Source: Acetobacteraceae bacterium
GTDB taxonomy: Bacteria; Pseudomonadota; Alphaproteobacteria; Acetobacterales; Acetobacteraceae
Assembly: GCA_025354865.1 (NCBI GenBank)
Contig: JANXMB010000128.1
Location: 33,635-97,634 of the forward strand
Direction: 5' to 3'
Length of the DNA stretch: 64,000 bases
A program made the position numbers and the translations under genes. A model generated the notes under the pieces. That model made no database searches, was not told where the DNA came from, and was given only the letters and a program-made list of their open reading frames with translations. Positions 52,621-62,584 of the stretch are shown here, in pieces. How positions within the stretch are numbered: position 1 is the stretch's first letter; every line of letters starts with the position of its first letter.

Positions 52621-53814
52621 TTATACCAACGCGAACGCACCGCTCGCGCGCAATGCGGCGATCCGCTCGGCCGAGTATCCCAGTGTATCCGCCAGAATCG
52701 CCTCGGTCTCCGACCCCAACGCAGGCGCTGCCGTGTCCGCCGTGCCGCCGCCATCGGCCAGTTTGAACGGTGTTCCGACCAGGTCCTGCATCGTGCCGTC
52801 GGCATTCCGAGCCTGAACCCGCATGTCGTTGGCGAGGACCTGCGGGTGGGTCATGACCTGATCGACCGTCTGCAAGGGGGAGCATGCGACGGTATTTGCC
52901 TCGAAGCGTTCCACCCAATAGGCGACCGGCTTCCGGGCGAACCGTTCCTCCAGCATCGGGATCAGCACCGACCGCTGTTCGGCACGAGCGACGGCACCGA
53001 GGAAGCGTGGGTCCTGCGACAATTCCGGCCATTCCAGCGCATTGCAGAAGCGGACCCAGGCGGCGTCGTTCGGGGCGCCGGCCAGCATGTACCCGTCGGC
53101 GCATTCGAAGGCCTGATAAGGCACCAAATGGCCGCTGCCCGATCCCTGCGGTTCCGGCATGTGGCCGCCTTGCATCCAACCGACCGCGTGGTAGCCCATC
53201 AGGGCGATGGCGGTTTCCAGCAGGGAGCCGCGCACCCAGGTGCCCTTCCCGGTTTTCTCCCGGTTCAGCAAGGCTGTGACGACGCCGGCGTAGCAGGACA
53301 GGCCGGTGGACATGTCGATGAACGATACGCCGCAGCGGATCGGGGTCCCGCCCGGATAGCCGGTGGTCGACATCGGGCCGGCAAAAGCCTGCACCATCAG
53401 GTCGTAACCGCGCTTATCCGCCAGCGGCCCGTTGGCGCCATAACCGGAGATGGTGCAGACAACCAGCCTCGGGTTTGCCTCCTGCAACGCTTCCAGGCTG
53501 ATCCCAAGCCGCGCCGCAGTGTCTGGCAGAAAGCTGTGAATAAGGACATCGGCACCGGCGGCAAGCTGCTTCAGCACGTCCTTCGCCCCCGGATTTTTCA
53601 AATTCATTGCCATCGAGCGCTTGCCGCGATTGACGCTGGTGAAATTGGCGCTCCACCCTTCGTGGCTCATTGGTGGCCAACGGCGGTTCTCATCGCCTTC
53701 GGGGCTTTCCACCTTGATGACGGTGGCGCCGAAATCGGCCAGCATCTGGGCGCAGTAAGGCCCGGCTAGTACCCGACTGAGGTCGATGACACGGATGCCA
53801 TTCAGCACTTTCAT
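52621..53814 (-). CDS. CaiB/BaiF CoA transferase family protein (class III)
   Basis: 397 aa, the family size. It begins MKVLNGIRVIDLSRVLAGPYCAQMLADFGATVIKVESPEGDENR, the standard class III opening with the catalytic Asp usually near residue 170. 'RGYDLMVQAFAGPMSTTGYPGGTPIRCGVSFIDMSTGLSCYAGVVTALLNREKTGKGTWVRGSLLETAIALM' follows. It transfers CoA between carboxylic acids such as carnitine or oxalate relatives. No pathway genes are adjacent. A repeat element lies in its upstream region. Confidence 0.9.
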   Translation of the reverse strand: MKVLNGIRVIDLSRVLAGPYCAQMLADFGATVIKVESPEGDENRRWPPMSHEGWSANFTSVNRGKRSMAMNLKNPGAKDVLKQLAAGADVLIHSFLPDTAARLGISLEALQEANPRLVVCTISGYGANGPLADKRGYDLMVQAFAGPMSTTGYPGGTPIRCGVSFIDMSTGLSCYAGVVTALLNREKTGKGTWVRGSLLETAIALMGYHAVGWMQGGHMPEPQGSGSGHLVPYQAFECADGYMLAGAPNDAAWVRFCNALEWPELSQDPRFLGAVARAEQRSVLIPMLEERFARKPVAYWVERFEANTVACSPLQTVDQVMTHPQVLANDMRVQARNADGTMQDLVGTPFKLADGGGTADTAAPALGSETEAILADTLGYSAERIAALRASGAFALV

Positions 53815-53840
53815 GGTTTTGTTCCCTCTGATTCGTCCGC

Positions 53841-53929
53841 TAGATCGCGATGTGTTCGCGCTCGCTCACGTATCGCGATCTAACGTATTGTTTGTTCGCG
53901 CGATTCAGACCTTCGGTCATCGCGCTCTA
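53841..53929. repeat. Dispersed double-hairpin repeat, copy 2 (89 bp)
   Basis: TAGATCGCGAT and its complement ATCGCGATCTA frame the first hairpin, with G-T type mismatches next to them. The second palindrome is GCGCGAT...ATCGCGC with inner arms GACC/GGTC, ending in GCTCTA. Compared with copy 1 it lacks a 15-bp segment in the second loop and differs at several bases. It lies in the divergent region between the CoA-transferase and DUF4337 genes. Confidence 0.85.
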
Positions 53930-53964
53930 GCTTGCCGCACCGAAGCAATGGGGAGAAGACACGC

Positions 53965-54534
53965 ATGTCGGAGTCGATGGAACGCGCACACGAAACAATG
54001 CATGCCGAGCACCACCCGCACGGCGACCCCTGGGCTCGGGGTACGGCGGTGTTGGTATCTTTCTTGGCGGCAGCGCTGGCCTTGGCCGAAATCGGGGGAA
54101 AATCGGCGCAGAATGCGTATCTGACCAATCATATCGCGGTGTCCGACGACTGGGCGCTCTATCAGGCCAAGAACCTGCGCCAGACGGTGCGCGGCTCCGA
54201 GATATCGATTCTGGAGAACCTGCCCAACGCCACCGACCCGGCCATCCAAGCCCGAATCAAAGAGGCCAAAGAATACCAGGCTCGGATGCGCGACGAGCCT
54301 GGGCGCGACGGCATGAAGCAGATGGCGGAACAGGCCAACCAGCGGACACACGATCGCGATCATGCGTTCCATCTATACCACAACTACGAATACACAGTCG
54401 GCGCGCTGGAAATCGCGATCGTGCTGGCATCTGTGTCGGTGGTGACCCGGATCAGACCGCTGACCATCGGCGCGGGGCTGATCGGGCTTGCGGCGGGCCT
54501 GTTCGGGTTAGCGGTCGCGATGGGGGTCGTGTAA
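53965..54534 (+). CDS. DUF4337-like membrane protein
   Basis: 189 aa from ATG 53965 with GGGGAGAAG upstream. The start is His/Glu-rich (MERAHETMHAEHHPHGDPW). One hydrophobic segment (GTAVLVSFLAAALALAEIGG) is followed by a soluble helical middle (WALYQAKNLRQTVRGSEISI), and two C-terminal hydrophobic segments close the protein. 'NHIAVSDDWALYQAKN' is characteristic of DUF4337 proteins. The function is unknown. It is followed by a strong terminator. Confidence 0.75.
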   Translation: MSESMERAHETMHAEHHPHGDPWARGTAVLVSFLAAALALAEIGGKSAQNAYLTNHIAVSDDWALYQAKNLRQTVRGSEISILENLPNATDPAIQARIKEAKEYQARMRDEPGRDGMKQMAEQANQRTHDRDHAFHLYHNYEYTVGALEIAIVLASVSVVTRIRPLTIGAGLIGLAAGLFGLAVAMGVV

Positions 54535-54546
54535 CCGGGATCGTGT

Positions 54547-54578
54547 AATCAGGGGCCGGATTGTGCCGGCCCCTGATT
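54547..54578. terminator. Strong bidirectional intrinsic terminator
   Basis: AATCAGGGGCCGG and its exact complement CCGGCCCCTGATT form a 13-bp stem with a 6-nt loop, with A's on one side and T's on the other. It starts 12 nt after the DUF4337 stop and ends 9 nt before the cupin stop, serving the convergent pair. Confidence 0.88.
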
Positions 54579-54587
54579 TAACCGGGT

Positions 54588-55004
54588 TCAGGTGATCGGC
54601 GCGGTTTCCGCCGCGTATTCCGTGTCGGACACCTGTTCGAACCACGCCGTGCCCTCGCCTTTGTCGGTTTGCTCCGACATCGCGAGATGGGCAAACAACT
54701 TGTCCGGCGCGGCGCCGTGCCAATGCCGGGTGTTCGGCGGGATGATGACGGTATCGCCGGCTCGGATTTCCTGCACCTGCTCGCCTTCGAACTGGATGCG
54801 GCCGGCGCCGGACAGGCAATACAGGGTCTGTCCGACTGGATGGCTATGCCAGTTGGTGCGACCGCCCGGGGTGAACGACACGACCGAGGCGCGCATGCGG
54901 GACGGCGATTTCCCCTGCACGATCTCGTCGGAGAAGACGGTCCCGACGAAGTTTGCCGGCGGTTGGATGTTGGTTTTGCGGTCCGATGAACGAAGGACAG
55001 GCAT
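54588..55004 (-). CDS. Cupin-domain protein, hydroxynitrile-lyase-like
   Basis: 138 aa. The cupin motif is NWHSHPVGQTLYCLSG and IPPNTRHWHGA. Counting from the start, His53, His55, Gln59 and His94 are at the same positions as the Mn-binding residues I recall for the bacterial cupin hydroxynitrile lyases (GtHNL, AcHNL). The sequence around (GRTNWHSHPVGQTLY) also matches that group. Many relatives have no proven lyase activity, so substrate remains open. Confidence 0.75.
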   Translation of the reverse strand: MPVLRSSDRKTNIQPPANFVGTVFSDEIVQGKSPSRMRASVVSFTPGGRTNWHSHPVGQTLYCLSGAGRIQFEGEQVQEIRAGDTVIIPPNTRHWHGAAPDKLFAHLAMSEQTDKGEGTAWFEQVSDTEYAAETAPIT

Positions 55005-55106
55005 CTCGGGTTCCCCTTTGGTTGTCTACGGATCGGAGCTTACGGTCAGTCGGTCGCGGATAGAAGGCCCCCGCCGCCGCGATCCCGGTTCCATGCGAAC
55101 CGAGGG

Positions 55107-55454
55107 TTATCGGCCCTCCGACCGCCATGTCACCATGCCGCCGCGTAGAACCGCGACATCGGTCGCGCCCGCCGCGCGCAAATGTGCCGCCGCCGCCGAG
55201 GAGCGCCGATCAGTGTGGCAGACCAGAACGATGGGGCCATTGTGTTGCAGCAATCCATCGGTTTCTGTCGCTAACCGGTCGAGCGGGATATTGTGAGCGC
55301 CGTCGATATGCCCGAGCGGACCGTCGAACTCGCCGGGGCCGCGGACATCGACGACCAGAACCTCGGTCAGGTTGCGATGCAGGTCGGCGCCCACGATCCA
55401 TCCGGCATCGTCGCTGGGTTTGTTGCCGAGCAAGCGGGAAAAGAACGAACTCAT
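55107..55454 (-). CDS. Rhodanese-like domain protein
   Basis: 115 aa from ATG 55452-55454, overlapping the parC stop (ATGA). The rhodanese fold has [27 protein letters not shown] near residues 32-58 and an active-site loop 'VCHTDRRSS' with the catalytic Cys near 79. Sulfurtransferase or redox-related roles are known for single-domain rhodaneses. The link with parC is likely just transcriptional. Confidence 0.85.
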   Translation of the reverse strand: MSSFFSRLLGNKPSDDAGWIVGADLHRNLTEVLVVDVRGPGEFDGPLGHIDGAHNIPLDRLATETDGLLQHNGPIVLVCHTDRRSSAAAAHLRAAGATDVAVLRGGMVTWRSEGR

Positions 55455-57670
55455 GCGCCGAATCCGGCGGTACGCGGGAACCCGGCGGGCGGCATGTGCC
55501 CGGTTTGGCCCCGGCTGCCGCGCCAATCCCGCAGGTCGGTTTCGGTGCGCACCCGCTCACCCAGGCGCCATGTCAGGCCGTCCGCGAGCTTGAACACTTT
55601 GATGTCGGCCAACCCACCATCCTTATAACGTTGCAGGATTACCCCGGCGCCGCGCGCCATCTCGGGGATTTCGTTCAGGGGGAATACCAGCAAGCGGCGG
55701 TTTTGGCCGACCACGGCGACCGCATCGCCATCGGCGAGGACGCAGAATGCCGCTGCTTCCCCCGGTTTCAAATTCAGGACCTGCTTGCCGGTGCGTTTTT
55801 CGGCCCCGAGTTCGTCCCCTGGCACGACGAAGCCGCGCCCGTTGTTCGACGCCAGCAGATACTTCATGCCCTCGACGGCCACAAACAGCAGGATCACGTC
55901 GTCCTCGTTGGTCAGATCTACCAACACCCGCAGCGCCTGGCCGTCGCCGCGCCCGCGCGGGAGATCGGCGGCTTTCAGGGTGTAGGCGCGCCCATTCGTG
56001 CTGAACAACGTGAGTTTGTCGGTCGTGAAGCAGGGTAGAATAAGCTTGAGCTTATCGCCCTCCTTGAATTTCAGCTCCGCCGCATCGGCGACGCTGCCTT
56101 TTACGGCGCGGATCCACCCTTTCTCCGACAGGATGACGGTGATGGCCTCCCGCTCGATGAAGGCATCGGGGGCCACATCCACCACATTGGGCATGACGCC
56201 CATCTCGGTGCGACGATCGCCGAGCGGTCCGGTTCCGAACTTCTTGCGCGTCGCCGCGATCTCGTCGGAGATCTTTTTCCAGCGCAATTTTTCGCTACCT
56301 AGCAGCCCTTGCAGACCCTTAAGTTCTGTCGAGAGCGCCTTGTGTTCCTTACGGATTTCCATTTCTTCCAGACGCCGCAGGCTGCGCAGGCGCATGTTCA
56401 GGATGGCTTCGGCCTGGGTGTCGGTCAGGCTGAAATGGGCCATCAGGCCGGATTTGGGCTCGTCCTCCTCGCGGATGATGCGGATCACCTCGTCGATGTT
56501 GAGGTAGACGATCAGATAGCCGTCCAGGATGTCGATCCGACGTTCGATCGCGGCCAGACGATGGTTGGAACGGCGGACCAGCACGTCGTGCCGATGATCG
56601 AGCCAGCAGCGCAGCACCTCGGGCAGTGCCATCACCCGGGGCGTTCGTGTCGAGTCGAGGACGTTCATGTTCAACGGAAACCGTGTTTCCAGGGCGGTGA
56701 TGCGGAACAATGTTTCCATCAGCACCTCCGGTTCCACGCCGCGAGTCTTGGGTTCCAGCACCAGGCGGATGACGTCGCTGCTTTCGTCGCGAACATCGCC
56801 GAGCAACGGGAGTTTTTTGTCCTCCATCAGTTGGGCGATCTGCTCGATCAGCTTGTTTTTCTGTATCTGGTAGGGAATCTCGGTCACGATCACGGACCAG
56901 GTGCCGTACTGGCCCTTTTCGACCGCCCATTTGGCCCGCAGGCGGAAGCCGCCGCGCCCGGTTTCGTAGGCCGATCGGATGGTAGCGGCGTCTTCGACCA
57001 ACACCCCGCCGGTGGGGAAGTCCGGTCCCGGCATATGGCGCAGCAGATCGGCGGCGGTTGCGTCCGGGTGTTCGATCAGATGCAGCGCGGCGGCGCAGAC
57101 CTCCCCGGCATTATGCGGCGGGATGGACGTCGCCATGCCCACCGCGATGCCGGCCGCGCCGTTTGCCAGGAGGTTGGGGAAAGCCCCGGGCAGAACGATG
57201 GGTTCGGATTCCTCGCCGTCGTAGGTCGGTCGGAAATCGACGGTGTTTTCGTCGATGCCTTGCAGCATTGCCTGGGCGACCTGGGTCAGCCGCGCTTCCG
57301 TGTAGCGCATGGCTGCCGGATTATCGCCGTCGATATTGCCGAAATTACCCTGACCCTCGACCAGCGGATACCGAGCGGCAAATTCCTGCGCCATGCGAAC
57401 CATGGCATCGTAGATCGATTGGTCGCCGTGCGGGTGGTATTTGCCCATGACGTCGCCCACCACGCGGGCGCACTTCTTGAACCCGGCCGTAGGGTCGAGC
57501 CGGAGTTGGTGCATGGCGTAAATCAGCCGCCGATGCACCGGTTTCAGCCCGTCGCGGACATCCGGCAAGGAGCGCGACATGATCGTGGACAGGGCATAGG
57601 CGAGGTACCGTTCGCTCAAGGCGTCGGTCAGTTTGGTATCTTCGATATGCCCGGCAAAATCATCCGGCAT
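55451..57670 (-). CDS. parC: DNA topoisomerase IV subunit A
   Basis: 739 aa from ATG 57668-57670, inside the end of recO (11-nt overlap). It begins with '[37 protein letters not shown]', the standard topoisomerase A opening. The quinolone-region '[19 protein letters not shown]' and the catalytic Tyr in '[10 protein letters not shown]' (near 120) are present. The C-terminal beta-pinwheel region contains repeated 'G.i..v.....' elements ([24 protein letters not shown]). It decatenates daughter chromosomes with ParE. Confidence 0.93.
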   Translation of the reverse strand: MPDDFAGHIEDTKLTDALSERYLAYALSTIMSRSLPDVRDGLKPVHRRLIYAMHQLRLDPTAGFKKCARVVGDVMGKYHPHGDQSIYDAMVRMAQEFAARYPLVEGQGNFGNIDGDNPAAMRYTEARLTQVAQAMLQGIDENTVDFRPTYDGEESEPIVLPGAFPNLLANGAAGIAVGMATSIPPHNAGEVCAAALHLIEHPDATAADLLRHMPGPDFPTGGVLVEDAATIRSAYETGRGGFRLRAKWAVEKGQYGTWSVIVTEIPYQIQKNKLIEQIAQLMEDKKLPLLGDVRDESSDVIRLVLEPKTRGVEPEVLMETLFRITALETRFPLNMNVLDSTRTPRVMALPEVLRCWLDHRHDVLVRRSNHRLAAIERRIDILDGYLIVYLNIDEVIRIIREEDEPKSGLMAHFSLTDTQAEAILNMRLRSLRRLEEMEIRKEHKALSTELKGLQGLLGSEKLRWKKISDEIAATRKKFGTGPLGDRRTEMGVMPNVVDVAPDAFIEREAITVILSEKGWIRAVKGSVADAAELKFKEGDKLKLILPCFTTDKLTLFSTNGRAYTLKAADLPRGRGDGQALRVLVDLTNEDDVILLFVAVEGMKYLLASNNGRGFVVPGDELGAEKRTGKQVLNLKPGEAAAFCVLADGDAVAVVGQNRRLLVFPLNEIPEMARGAGVILQRYKDGGLADIKVFKLADGLTWRLGERVRTETDLRDWRGSRGQTGHMPPAGFPRTAGFGA

Positions 57671-58418
57671 TGTCTGCTCCAGAAGTCGATTCGGCGTCGG
57701 CCAGCATGGCGACGCGGTCGTATAGCATGACCCGAGCCCGAGGCAGGGGGCGATGGCGCAGTCCAAATGCGTCGCGCATCAGGAAGTGCCCGGTCAGGCG
57801 CAAGCCATCGCGGTGGTCTGCGGCCGTGGCGATGTTGCCGCCGATCAGAAAACCGGGCAATTTCAACAATTTATCGATGTAGGGCTCGGCCGCCTCGCGA
57901 CAGACGGCGCGGCCGGACCGGGGGGACACATGCGTCAACCCCGCCGTTGCCCCCGTCACCGCGCAGGAACCGAGGTCCAATCCGTACCCCAACTCTGTCA
58001 GCAGCGTCGTTTCCCAACGCACGAGGTCGGACAACATATCCGCGCCCAGCGGCAAATGCGCGATCAGCCGCAGCAGCCCCGAAAACACCGCCGGATGCGG
58101 TTCGCGCTCGGGTAACGCACCCTCGGCGGTGGCGCATACGGCCGACAGCATGGCCAATGCCAGTGCGTCGTCCATCGCAAGGGCCGCGTTCGGATGGATG
58201 GTCTCTGCCCTGAAGCTGCCCAACCCATCGGCCAACCGCCCCGTCCACCGCACCTGCACGAAATTCCCCGCTTGCCAAACCGCCGCCTGTGCTCGGGATG
58301 CCCCCCCTTTGGCGAGACCCTTATGCAGCCCGTGGTCGGCGGTCATGACTGTGGCGATGGTGTCGGCCTCCCCATAGGGCCGAGCATCGAGGACGATGGC
58401 GGGCGCGTCCCATTCCAT
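57660..58418 (-). CDS. recO: DNA repair protein RecO
   Basis: 252 aa, normal for alphaproteobacterial RecO. The N-terminal OB domain has '[41 protein letters not shown]'. The central '[40 protein letters not shown]' type block and '[19 protein letters not shown]' are typical. It loads RecA with RecFR on single-stranded DNA. It overlaps parC, an order found in related bacteria. Confidence 0.92.
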   Translation of the reverse strand: MEWDAPAIVLDARPYGEADTIATVMTADHGLHKGLAKGGASRAQAAVWQAGNFVQVRWTGRLADGLGSFRAETIHPNAALAMDDALALAMLSAVCATAEGALPEREPHPAVFSGLLRLIAHLPLGADMLSDLVRWETTLLTELGYGLDLGSCAVTGATAGLTHVSPRSGRAVCREAAEPYIDKLLKLPGFLIGGNIATAADHRDGLRLTGHFLMRDAFGLRHRPLPRARVMLYDRVAMLADAESTSGADNAG

Positions 58419-58618
58419 GGCGCGTTCAGCGGCAGAAAGGGGGAGGGGGAATGGTCTTGCTCCTGGGTTCGCGATTCCGATGCCGAGGGTAATAGGTCTC
58501 GCCCGGCAAAATGGCGGGTTTATCCGATCGCAGGTCGGGTCGGTTGGCAGCGTCGTAGGCGAACATTACAGGAACTAAAAAGACTGCGTCAACCGCATTC
58601 CCACCCCGTCGACAGGCT

Positions 58619-59359
58619 TCAGCCCTGCGGCAGCAGCAACTGCATACCCTGTGAAAGTCGCATGCTCTCGACGTGTCCCGACGCGGTATTGTCCGCCGTT
58701 TGCAGGTGGATATGGAGGTTGGACGCTGCCGGCGTGAACACGCCCCGGTGGTCGCGCGACCAGAAACCCGCCAGGATTGTCTCCACCGCCGAGCGCTCGA
58801 AATGCCGTTGGATCTTGGTGTGCCCGTCCATGCCGGGGGGAAGATCGGGCGGGGCATCGACGACATGGAAACCGACGCTGGCGACACGGCCCACGATTTT
58901 GAATGGGAAAGCCGGCCGCGATGCGGCTTCGTCGGTGACCGTATCCATGAAGCTTTCGAGGTCGGTGTATGTTTGCACGCTGTCGGGCAGCGGTCTGGCT
59001 TGCCATGCGGATACCTCGGCCCAGACGAAAAACGGTGCGCCCGCCGCGAAGCTTTCTTCCACCCGCAAGGTCCCGTCGGGTTGGACCCGAACCAGGGATG
59101 GGCGGCTGTCGACAATGGTCGCTTCGCCGGTCAGACCTTCGAGCGGGCCGAGTCCGAGGAGTCCGGGGCGGCCGGCCAGTGTGCGCAGGTCCAATCGGGC
59201 CGCGCGCTGCCCGCCCATAATCGTCTCGCGCATGCCGCCGATGTGCCATAGGCGGTAGCCTCGGCCTTCGATGGCGGATTGCGCAAAGCTGGGGCGCGAT
59301 GCGGCGAGGCCGGCGCATATCGTGCAACCGCCGAGAGCGAGGAATTTACGTCGGGTCAT
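58619..59359 (-). CDS. Tat-exported acetolactate decarboxylase-like protein
   Basis: 246 aa from ATG 59357-59359. A Tat signal (TRRKFLALGGCTICAGLAASRPSFA) opens the protein. The body matches the acetolactate decarboxylase family as I know it: 'GLLGLGPLEGLTGEATIVDSRPSLVRVQPDG', 'FFVWAEVSAWQARPLPDSVQTY', and the end 'RDHRGVFTPAASNLHIHLQTADNTASGHVESM'. HIH and the later His have the spacing of the BudA zinc ligands (His-x-His-10-His). It would convert acetolactate to acetoin outside the cytoplasm, which is a surprising location. The activity is inferred. Confidence 0.72.
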   Translation of the reverse strand: MTRRKFLALGGCTICAGLAASRPSFAQSAIEGRGYRLWHIGGMRETIMGGQRAARLDLRTLAGRPGLLGLGPLEGLTGEATIVDSRPSLVRVQPDGTLRVEESFAAGAPFFVWAEVSAWQARPLPDSVQTYTDLESFMDTVTDEAASRPAFPFKIVGRVASVGFHVVDAPPDLPPGMDGHTKIQRHFERSAVETILAGFWSRDHRGVFTPAASNLHIHLQTADNTASGHVESMRLSQGMQLLLPQG

Positions 59360-59421
59360 GGGATGCGCGCGGGCCTCCGAGCTGGGAGGAATCCGGGACG
59401 ACAATCCCGAAGTTCCGCCGC

Positions 59422-59497
59422 TGGTGGAGTCAGGGGGAATCGAACCCCCGACCTCCTGAATGCCATTCAGGCGCTCTCCCAACTGAGCTATGACCCC
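59422..59497 (-). tRNA. tRNA-Ala (anticodon GGC)
   Basis: 76 nt with CCA encoded. The acceptor stem GGGGTCA/TGACTCC pairs (one G-T), the D arm is AGCTCAGTTGGGAGAGC, the anticodon loop is ATGGCAT with GGC at 34-36, and the T arm GGGGGTTCGATTCCCCC is perfect. Confidence 0.96.
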
Positions 59498-59608
59498 TCC
59501 GGCGCGGGAGCGGGCTTATAACCACCCCTCGATCCGCGATCAAGTGGTGCGTGTGGCACTTTTTTTACGGGCGTGCGCTTTGGCGAGACTTTCACTATAT
59601 AGGGCGGC

Positions 59609-60430
59609 ATGAAAGCGCGCTTTATCAAGATGCACGGCTGCGGAAACGACTTCGTCGTCATGGATGATCGCGCCCGTATGCTTGGCATTTCGCCGGCCCG
59701 GGCGGCGGCGATTGCCAACCGTCGCACCGGCGTAGGATGCGATCAGTTCATCGTAATCGAGCCGGGCGACGATGCGTTTATGCGCATTTATAACCCCGAT
59801 GGATCGGAAGCGGGCGCCTGCGGCAACGCGACACGCTGCGTTGCATCGCTGATCGCCGCCGAAACCGGCCGCACCGGGCTGAACATCCGAACGATCTCGG
59901 GCGATTTGCCGGCGACGGTGCTGCCGGATGGGCGGGTTCGGGTGGACATGGGCGCCGCGCGGCTTGGCTGGGCGGATATTCCGCTGGCGTATGCGATGGA
60001 CACGCTCCATCTCGATCTATCGCGCGGGCCGGTCGCCGACCCTGCTGCGGCCGGCATGGGCAATCCGCACGCGACGTTTTTCGTGCCCGATATCGATGCG
60101 TTGGACATCCCGGCGATCGGCCCGTCGTTGGAAACCGACCCGCTGTTTCCGGCCCGAGCCAATATCGGATTCGTGCAGGTGCTCGCGTCGGATCGGATCC
60201 GGCTGCGGGTGTGGGAGCGTGGGGCGGGCTTGACCCTCGCCTGCGGCTCCGGCGCCTGCGCCGCCCTGGTCAACGCTGCTCGGCGCGGCCTGACCGGACG
60301 ACGGGCCGCCGTGATCGTGGATGGCGGCGAACTCGAAATCGCGTGGCGCGACGACGGGCATGTCCTGATGACCGGCCCGGTCGCGACGGCGTTCTCCGGT
60401 GAAATCGACCTGTCGGCCTTCCCCGCATGA
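59609..60430 (+). CDS. dapF: Diaminopimelate epimerase
   Basis: 273 aa, family size. The start [19 protein letters not shown] is diagnostic. The two catalytic cysteines are in [11 protein letters not shown] (Cys71) and [12 protein letters not shown] (near 215). It interconverts LL- and meso-diaminopimelate for lysine and peptidoglycan. The next gene overlaps it (ATGA). Confidence 0.95.
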   Translation: MKARFIKMHGCGNDFVVMDDRARMLGISPARAAAIANRRTGVGCDQFIVIEPGDDAFMRIYNPDGSEAGACGNATRCVASLIAAETGRTGLNIRTISGDLPATVLPDGRVRVDMGAARLGWADIPLAYAMDTLHLDLSRGPVADPAAAGMGNPHATFFVPDIDALDIPAIGPSLETDPLFPARANIGFVQVLASDRIRLRVWERGAGLTLACGSGACAALVNAARRGLTGRRAAVIVDGGELEIAWRDDGHVLMTGPVATAFSGEIDLSAFPA

Positions 60431-61656
60431 GTCCGGAAATACTGACCTTCGGCTGCCGCCTAAATGCCTACGAAAGCGAGGCGATGCGTGCCCTCGCATC
60501 CGGGGTGGAAAACACGGTCGTCGTCAACACCTGCGCCGTGACGGCCGAAGCCGAGCGGCAGGCCCGGCAGACCATACGCCGATTGGCGCGCGAAAAGCCC
60601 GGTGTGGATATCGTGGTGACCGGATGCGCGGCGCAGATCGATCCGGCAGCCTGGGCAGCGCTGCCCGGCGTGACCCGGGTGCTGGGTAACGAGGACAAGC
60701 TGAAGCCCGAAAGCTGGGCAATCGGCGCCGGTTCGGCTGTATCCGACATCATGGCCGCGCGCGAAACCGCGCCGCATATGGTCACCGAGTTCGCCGGCCG
60801 CGCCCGCGCTTTCGTGCAGGTGCAACAAGGGTGCGACCATCGCTGCACCTTCTGCGTGATCCCCTTCGGACGCGGCCCCAATCGGTCGGTGCCGATCGGT
60901 GCCGCCGTGAGCCAGGTGCGGACGCTGGTGGAGGCCGGTTTTCGTGAAATCGTGCTGACCGGGGTGGATATTGCCTCGTACGGGCCGGACCTGCCCGGCT
61001 CCCCCAGTTTGGGGCAACTGGCGCGGCGGTTGCTGGCGATGGTGCCCGAATTGCCCCGGTTGCGGCTGTCGTCGATCGACCCCGCCGCCATCGACGACGA
61101 TATGTGGCGGTTGATCGCCGACGAGCCCCGGCTGATGCCGCACTTGCATCTGTCCTTGCAGGCCGGCAGCGATCTGATCCTGAAGCGGATGAAGCGGCGC
61201 CATCTGACGGCCGACGCCATGGCCACCATCCGGCGCGCCCGGTCGTTGCGACCCGGTATCGCTATCGGGGCCGATCTGATCGCCGGATTCCCGACCGAGA
61301 CCGACGCCCTGTTCCAGGAAACGTTGGATTTCATCGAAGCCGCCGACATGCCGTTCGTCCATGTATTCCCCTACAGCGAGCGCCCCGGCACCCCCGCCGC
61401 CAAAATGCCCGCCGTGCCCAAAGCCTTGCGGCGGGCGCGCGCGGCCGCTCTGCGCGCTACAGGCGCCCGTGCCACCGAACGGTTTTTGGCTGGCCATATT
61501 GGGCGGGAAGTCGTGCTGCTGACCGAAAGCGGCGACACCGGCCATTCGGAACATTTCGCGCCCGTGCGGTTGGCTGTCGCAACCGAACCGGGGCAGGTGA
61601 TGGTGGCGCGTGTGACCGGTTCGACCGGTTCGGTTTTACTGGCGGAGGCAGCCTGA
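60427..61656 (+). CDS. mtaB: tRNA t6A37 methylthiotransferase
   Basis: 409 aa. The N-terminal MTTase domain has cluster cysteines in GCRLNAYES (Cys10), NTCAVTAEA (Cys36) and VTGCAAQ (Cys67). The radical-SAM motif is [15 protein letters not shown] near 135. The C-terminal TRAM domain is present ([23 protein letters not shown]). It makes ms2t6A at position 37 of certain tRNAs. It is coupled to dapF and ftsY by overlapping start and stop codons. Confidence 0.92.
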   Translation: MSPEILTFGCRLNAYESEAMRALASGVENTVVVNTCAVTAEAERQARQTIRRLAREKPGVDIVVTGCAAQIDPAAWAALPGVTRVLGNEDKLKPESWAIGAGSAVSDIMAARETAPHMVTEFAGRARAFVQVQQGCDHRCTFCVIPFGRGPNRSVPIGAAVSQVRTLVEAGFREIVLTGVDIASYGPDLPGSPSLGQLARRLLAMVPELPRLRLSSIDPAAIDDDMWRLIADEPRLMPHLHLSLQAGSDLILKRMKRRHLTADAMATIRRARSLRPGIAIGADLIAGFPTETDALFQETLDFIEAADMPFVHVFPYSERPGTPAAKMPAVPKALRRARAAALRATGARATERFLAGHIGREVVLLTESGDTGHSEHFAPVRLAVATEPGQVMVARVTGSTGSVLLAEAA

Positions 61657-62579
61657 TGGCGCTTGGCAGTTTTTTCTCGCGCCTCAAAGAAGGTTTGTCG
61701 CGCAGCACCGCGAAAATTACGGACACGATCGCCACTGTCTTCAAAAAACGCCGGCTCGATGAGGAGGCACTGGCGGAGTTGGAGGAGCTTCTGATCTCCG
61801 CCGATCTCGGGACGGCAGCGGCCGCGAAGGTCGTCGCAGGGTTTCGGCGGACCCGCTTCGGCAAGGAAGTCGGCGACGACGAAGTCAAAGCCGCTCTGGC
61901 CGAAGAAATTGCCGGTATTCTGGCCCCGGTCGCTCGGCCGTTGGTTTTGAACCCCGCATTGAAGCCGCATGTGGTGTTGGTGGTCGGCGTCAATGGAACC
62001 GGCAAAACCACGACCATCGGCAAGTTGGGGCAGCTTTACAGCGCCGAGGGGCTGAAGGTCGTCATGGCGGCCGGCGATACATTCCGGGCCGCGGCGGTGG
62101 AACAATTGCAGATCTGGGGGGAACGGACGGGGACCCCGGTGATCGCCGGGAAGCCGAACGCGGACTCGGCGGGGTTGGCCTTCGACGCCTTGTCCCGGGC
62201 CGAGGCCGACGGTGCCGATGTTCTCCTGATCGATACTGCGGGGCGTCTGCACAACAAAGGTGCGTTGATGGAGGAACTGCGGAAGATCGTGCGTGTCCTG
62301 AAGAAGAAAGACGCGACCGCACCCCATTCGGTGCTGTTGGTGCTGGACGCGACCACCGGGCAGAATGCCATTCAGCAGGTGAAGGTATTCAAAGAGATGG
62401 TCGACGTGTCCGGATTAGTGGTGACCAAGCTGGACGGCAGCGCCCGAGGCGGCATCGTCGTGGCGTTGGCGGAATCGTTCGGACTGCCCGTGCACGCCGT
62501 TGGCGTCGGAGAACAGGCCGGCGATTTGCGTCCCTTCGATGCTGCGGAATTCGCCCGTGGCTTGGTCGGGGCGGCGTAG
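61656..62579 (+). CDS. ftsY: Signal recognition particle receptor FtsY
   Basis: 307 aa from ATG 61656 overlapping the mtaB stop (TGATG). The track's 491-aa frame from 61104 is antisense-type extension. The NG domain has GVNGTGKTTTIGKLG, 'MAAGDTFRAAAVEQLQIW', 'VLLIDTAGRLHNKGALMEELRKI' and 'TKLDGSARGGIVVALAE'. The short N-terminal region lacks the long acidic A domain of E. coli FtsY, as usual in alphaproteobacteria. It docks ribosome-SRP complexes at the membrane. Confidence 0.95.
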   Translation: MALGSFFSRLKEGLSRSTAKITDTIATVFKKRRLDEEALAELEELLISADLGTAAAAKVVAGFRRTRFGKEVGDDEVKAALAEEIAGILAPVARPLVLNPALKPHVVLVVGVNGTGKTTTIGKLGQLYSAEGLKVVMAAGDTFRAAAVEQLQIWGERTGTPVIAGKPNADSAGLAFDALSRAEADGADVLLIDTAGRLHNKGALMEELRKIVRVLKKKDATAPHSVLLVLDATTGQNAIQQVKVFKEMVDVSGLVVTKLDGSARGGIVVALAESFGLPVHAVGVGEQAGDLRPFDAAEFARGLVGAA

Positions 62580-62584
62580 AGCGC

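Noticed and set aside
56309-57730. 473-aa plus-strand ORF opposite parC
   Set aside because: Antisense to parC; rich in Gln/His/Gly without domains.
58420-58566. 46-aa minus-strand ORF (MFAYDAANRPDLR...) between recO and the acetolactate decarboxylase-like gene
   Set aside because: Very short, no Shine-Dalgarno and no known motif; insufficient support.
59422-59497. tRNA-Ala as attachment site of the prophage
   Set aside because: It is about 38 kb from the phage module with housekeeping genes in between.
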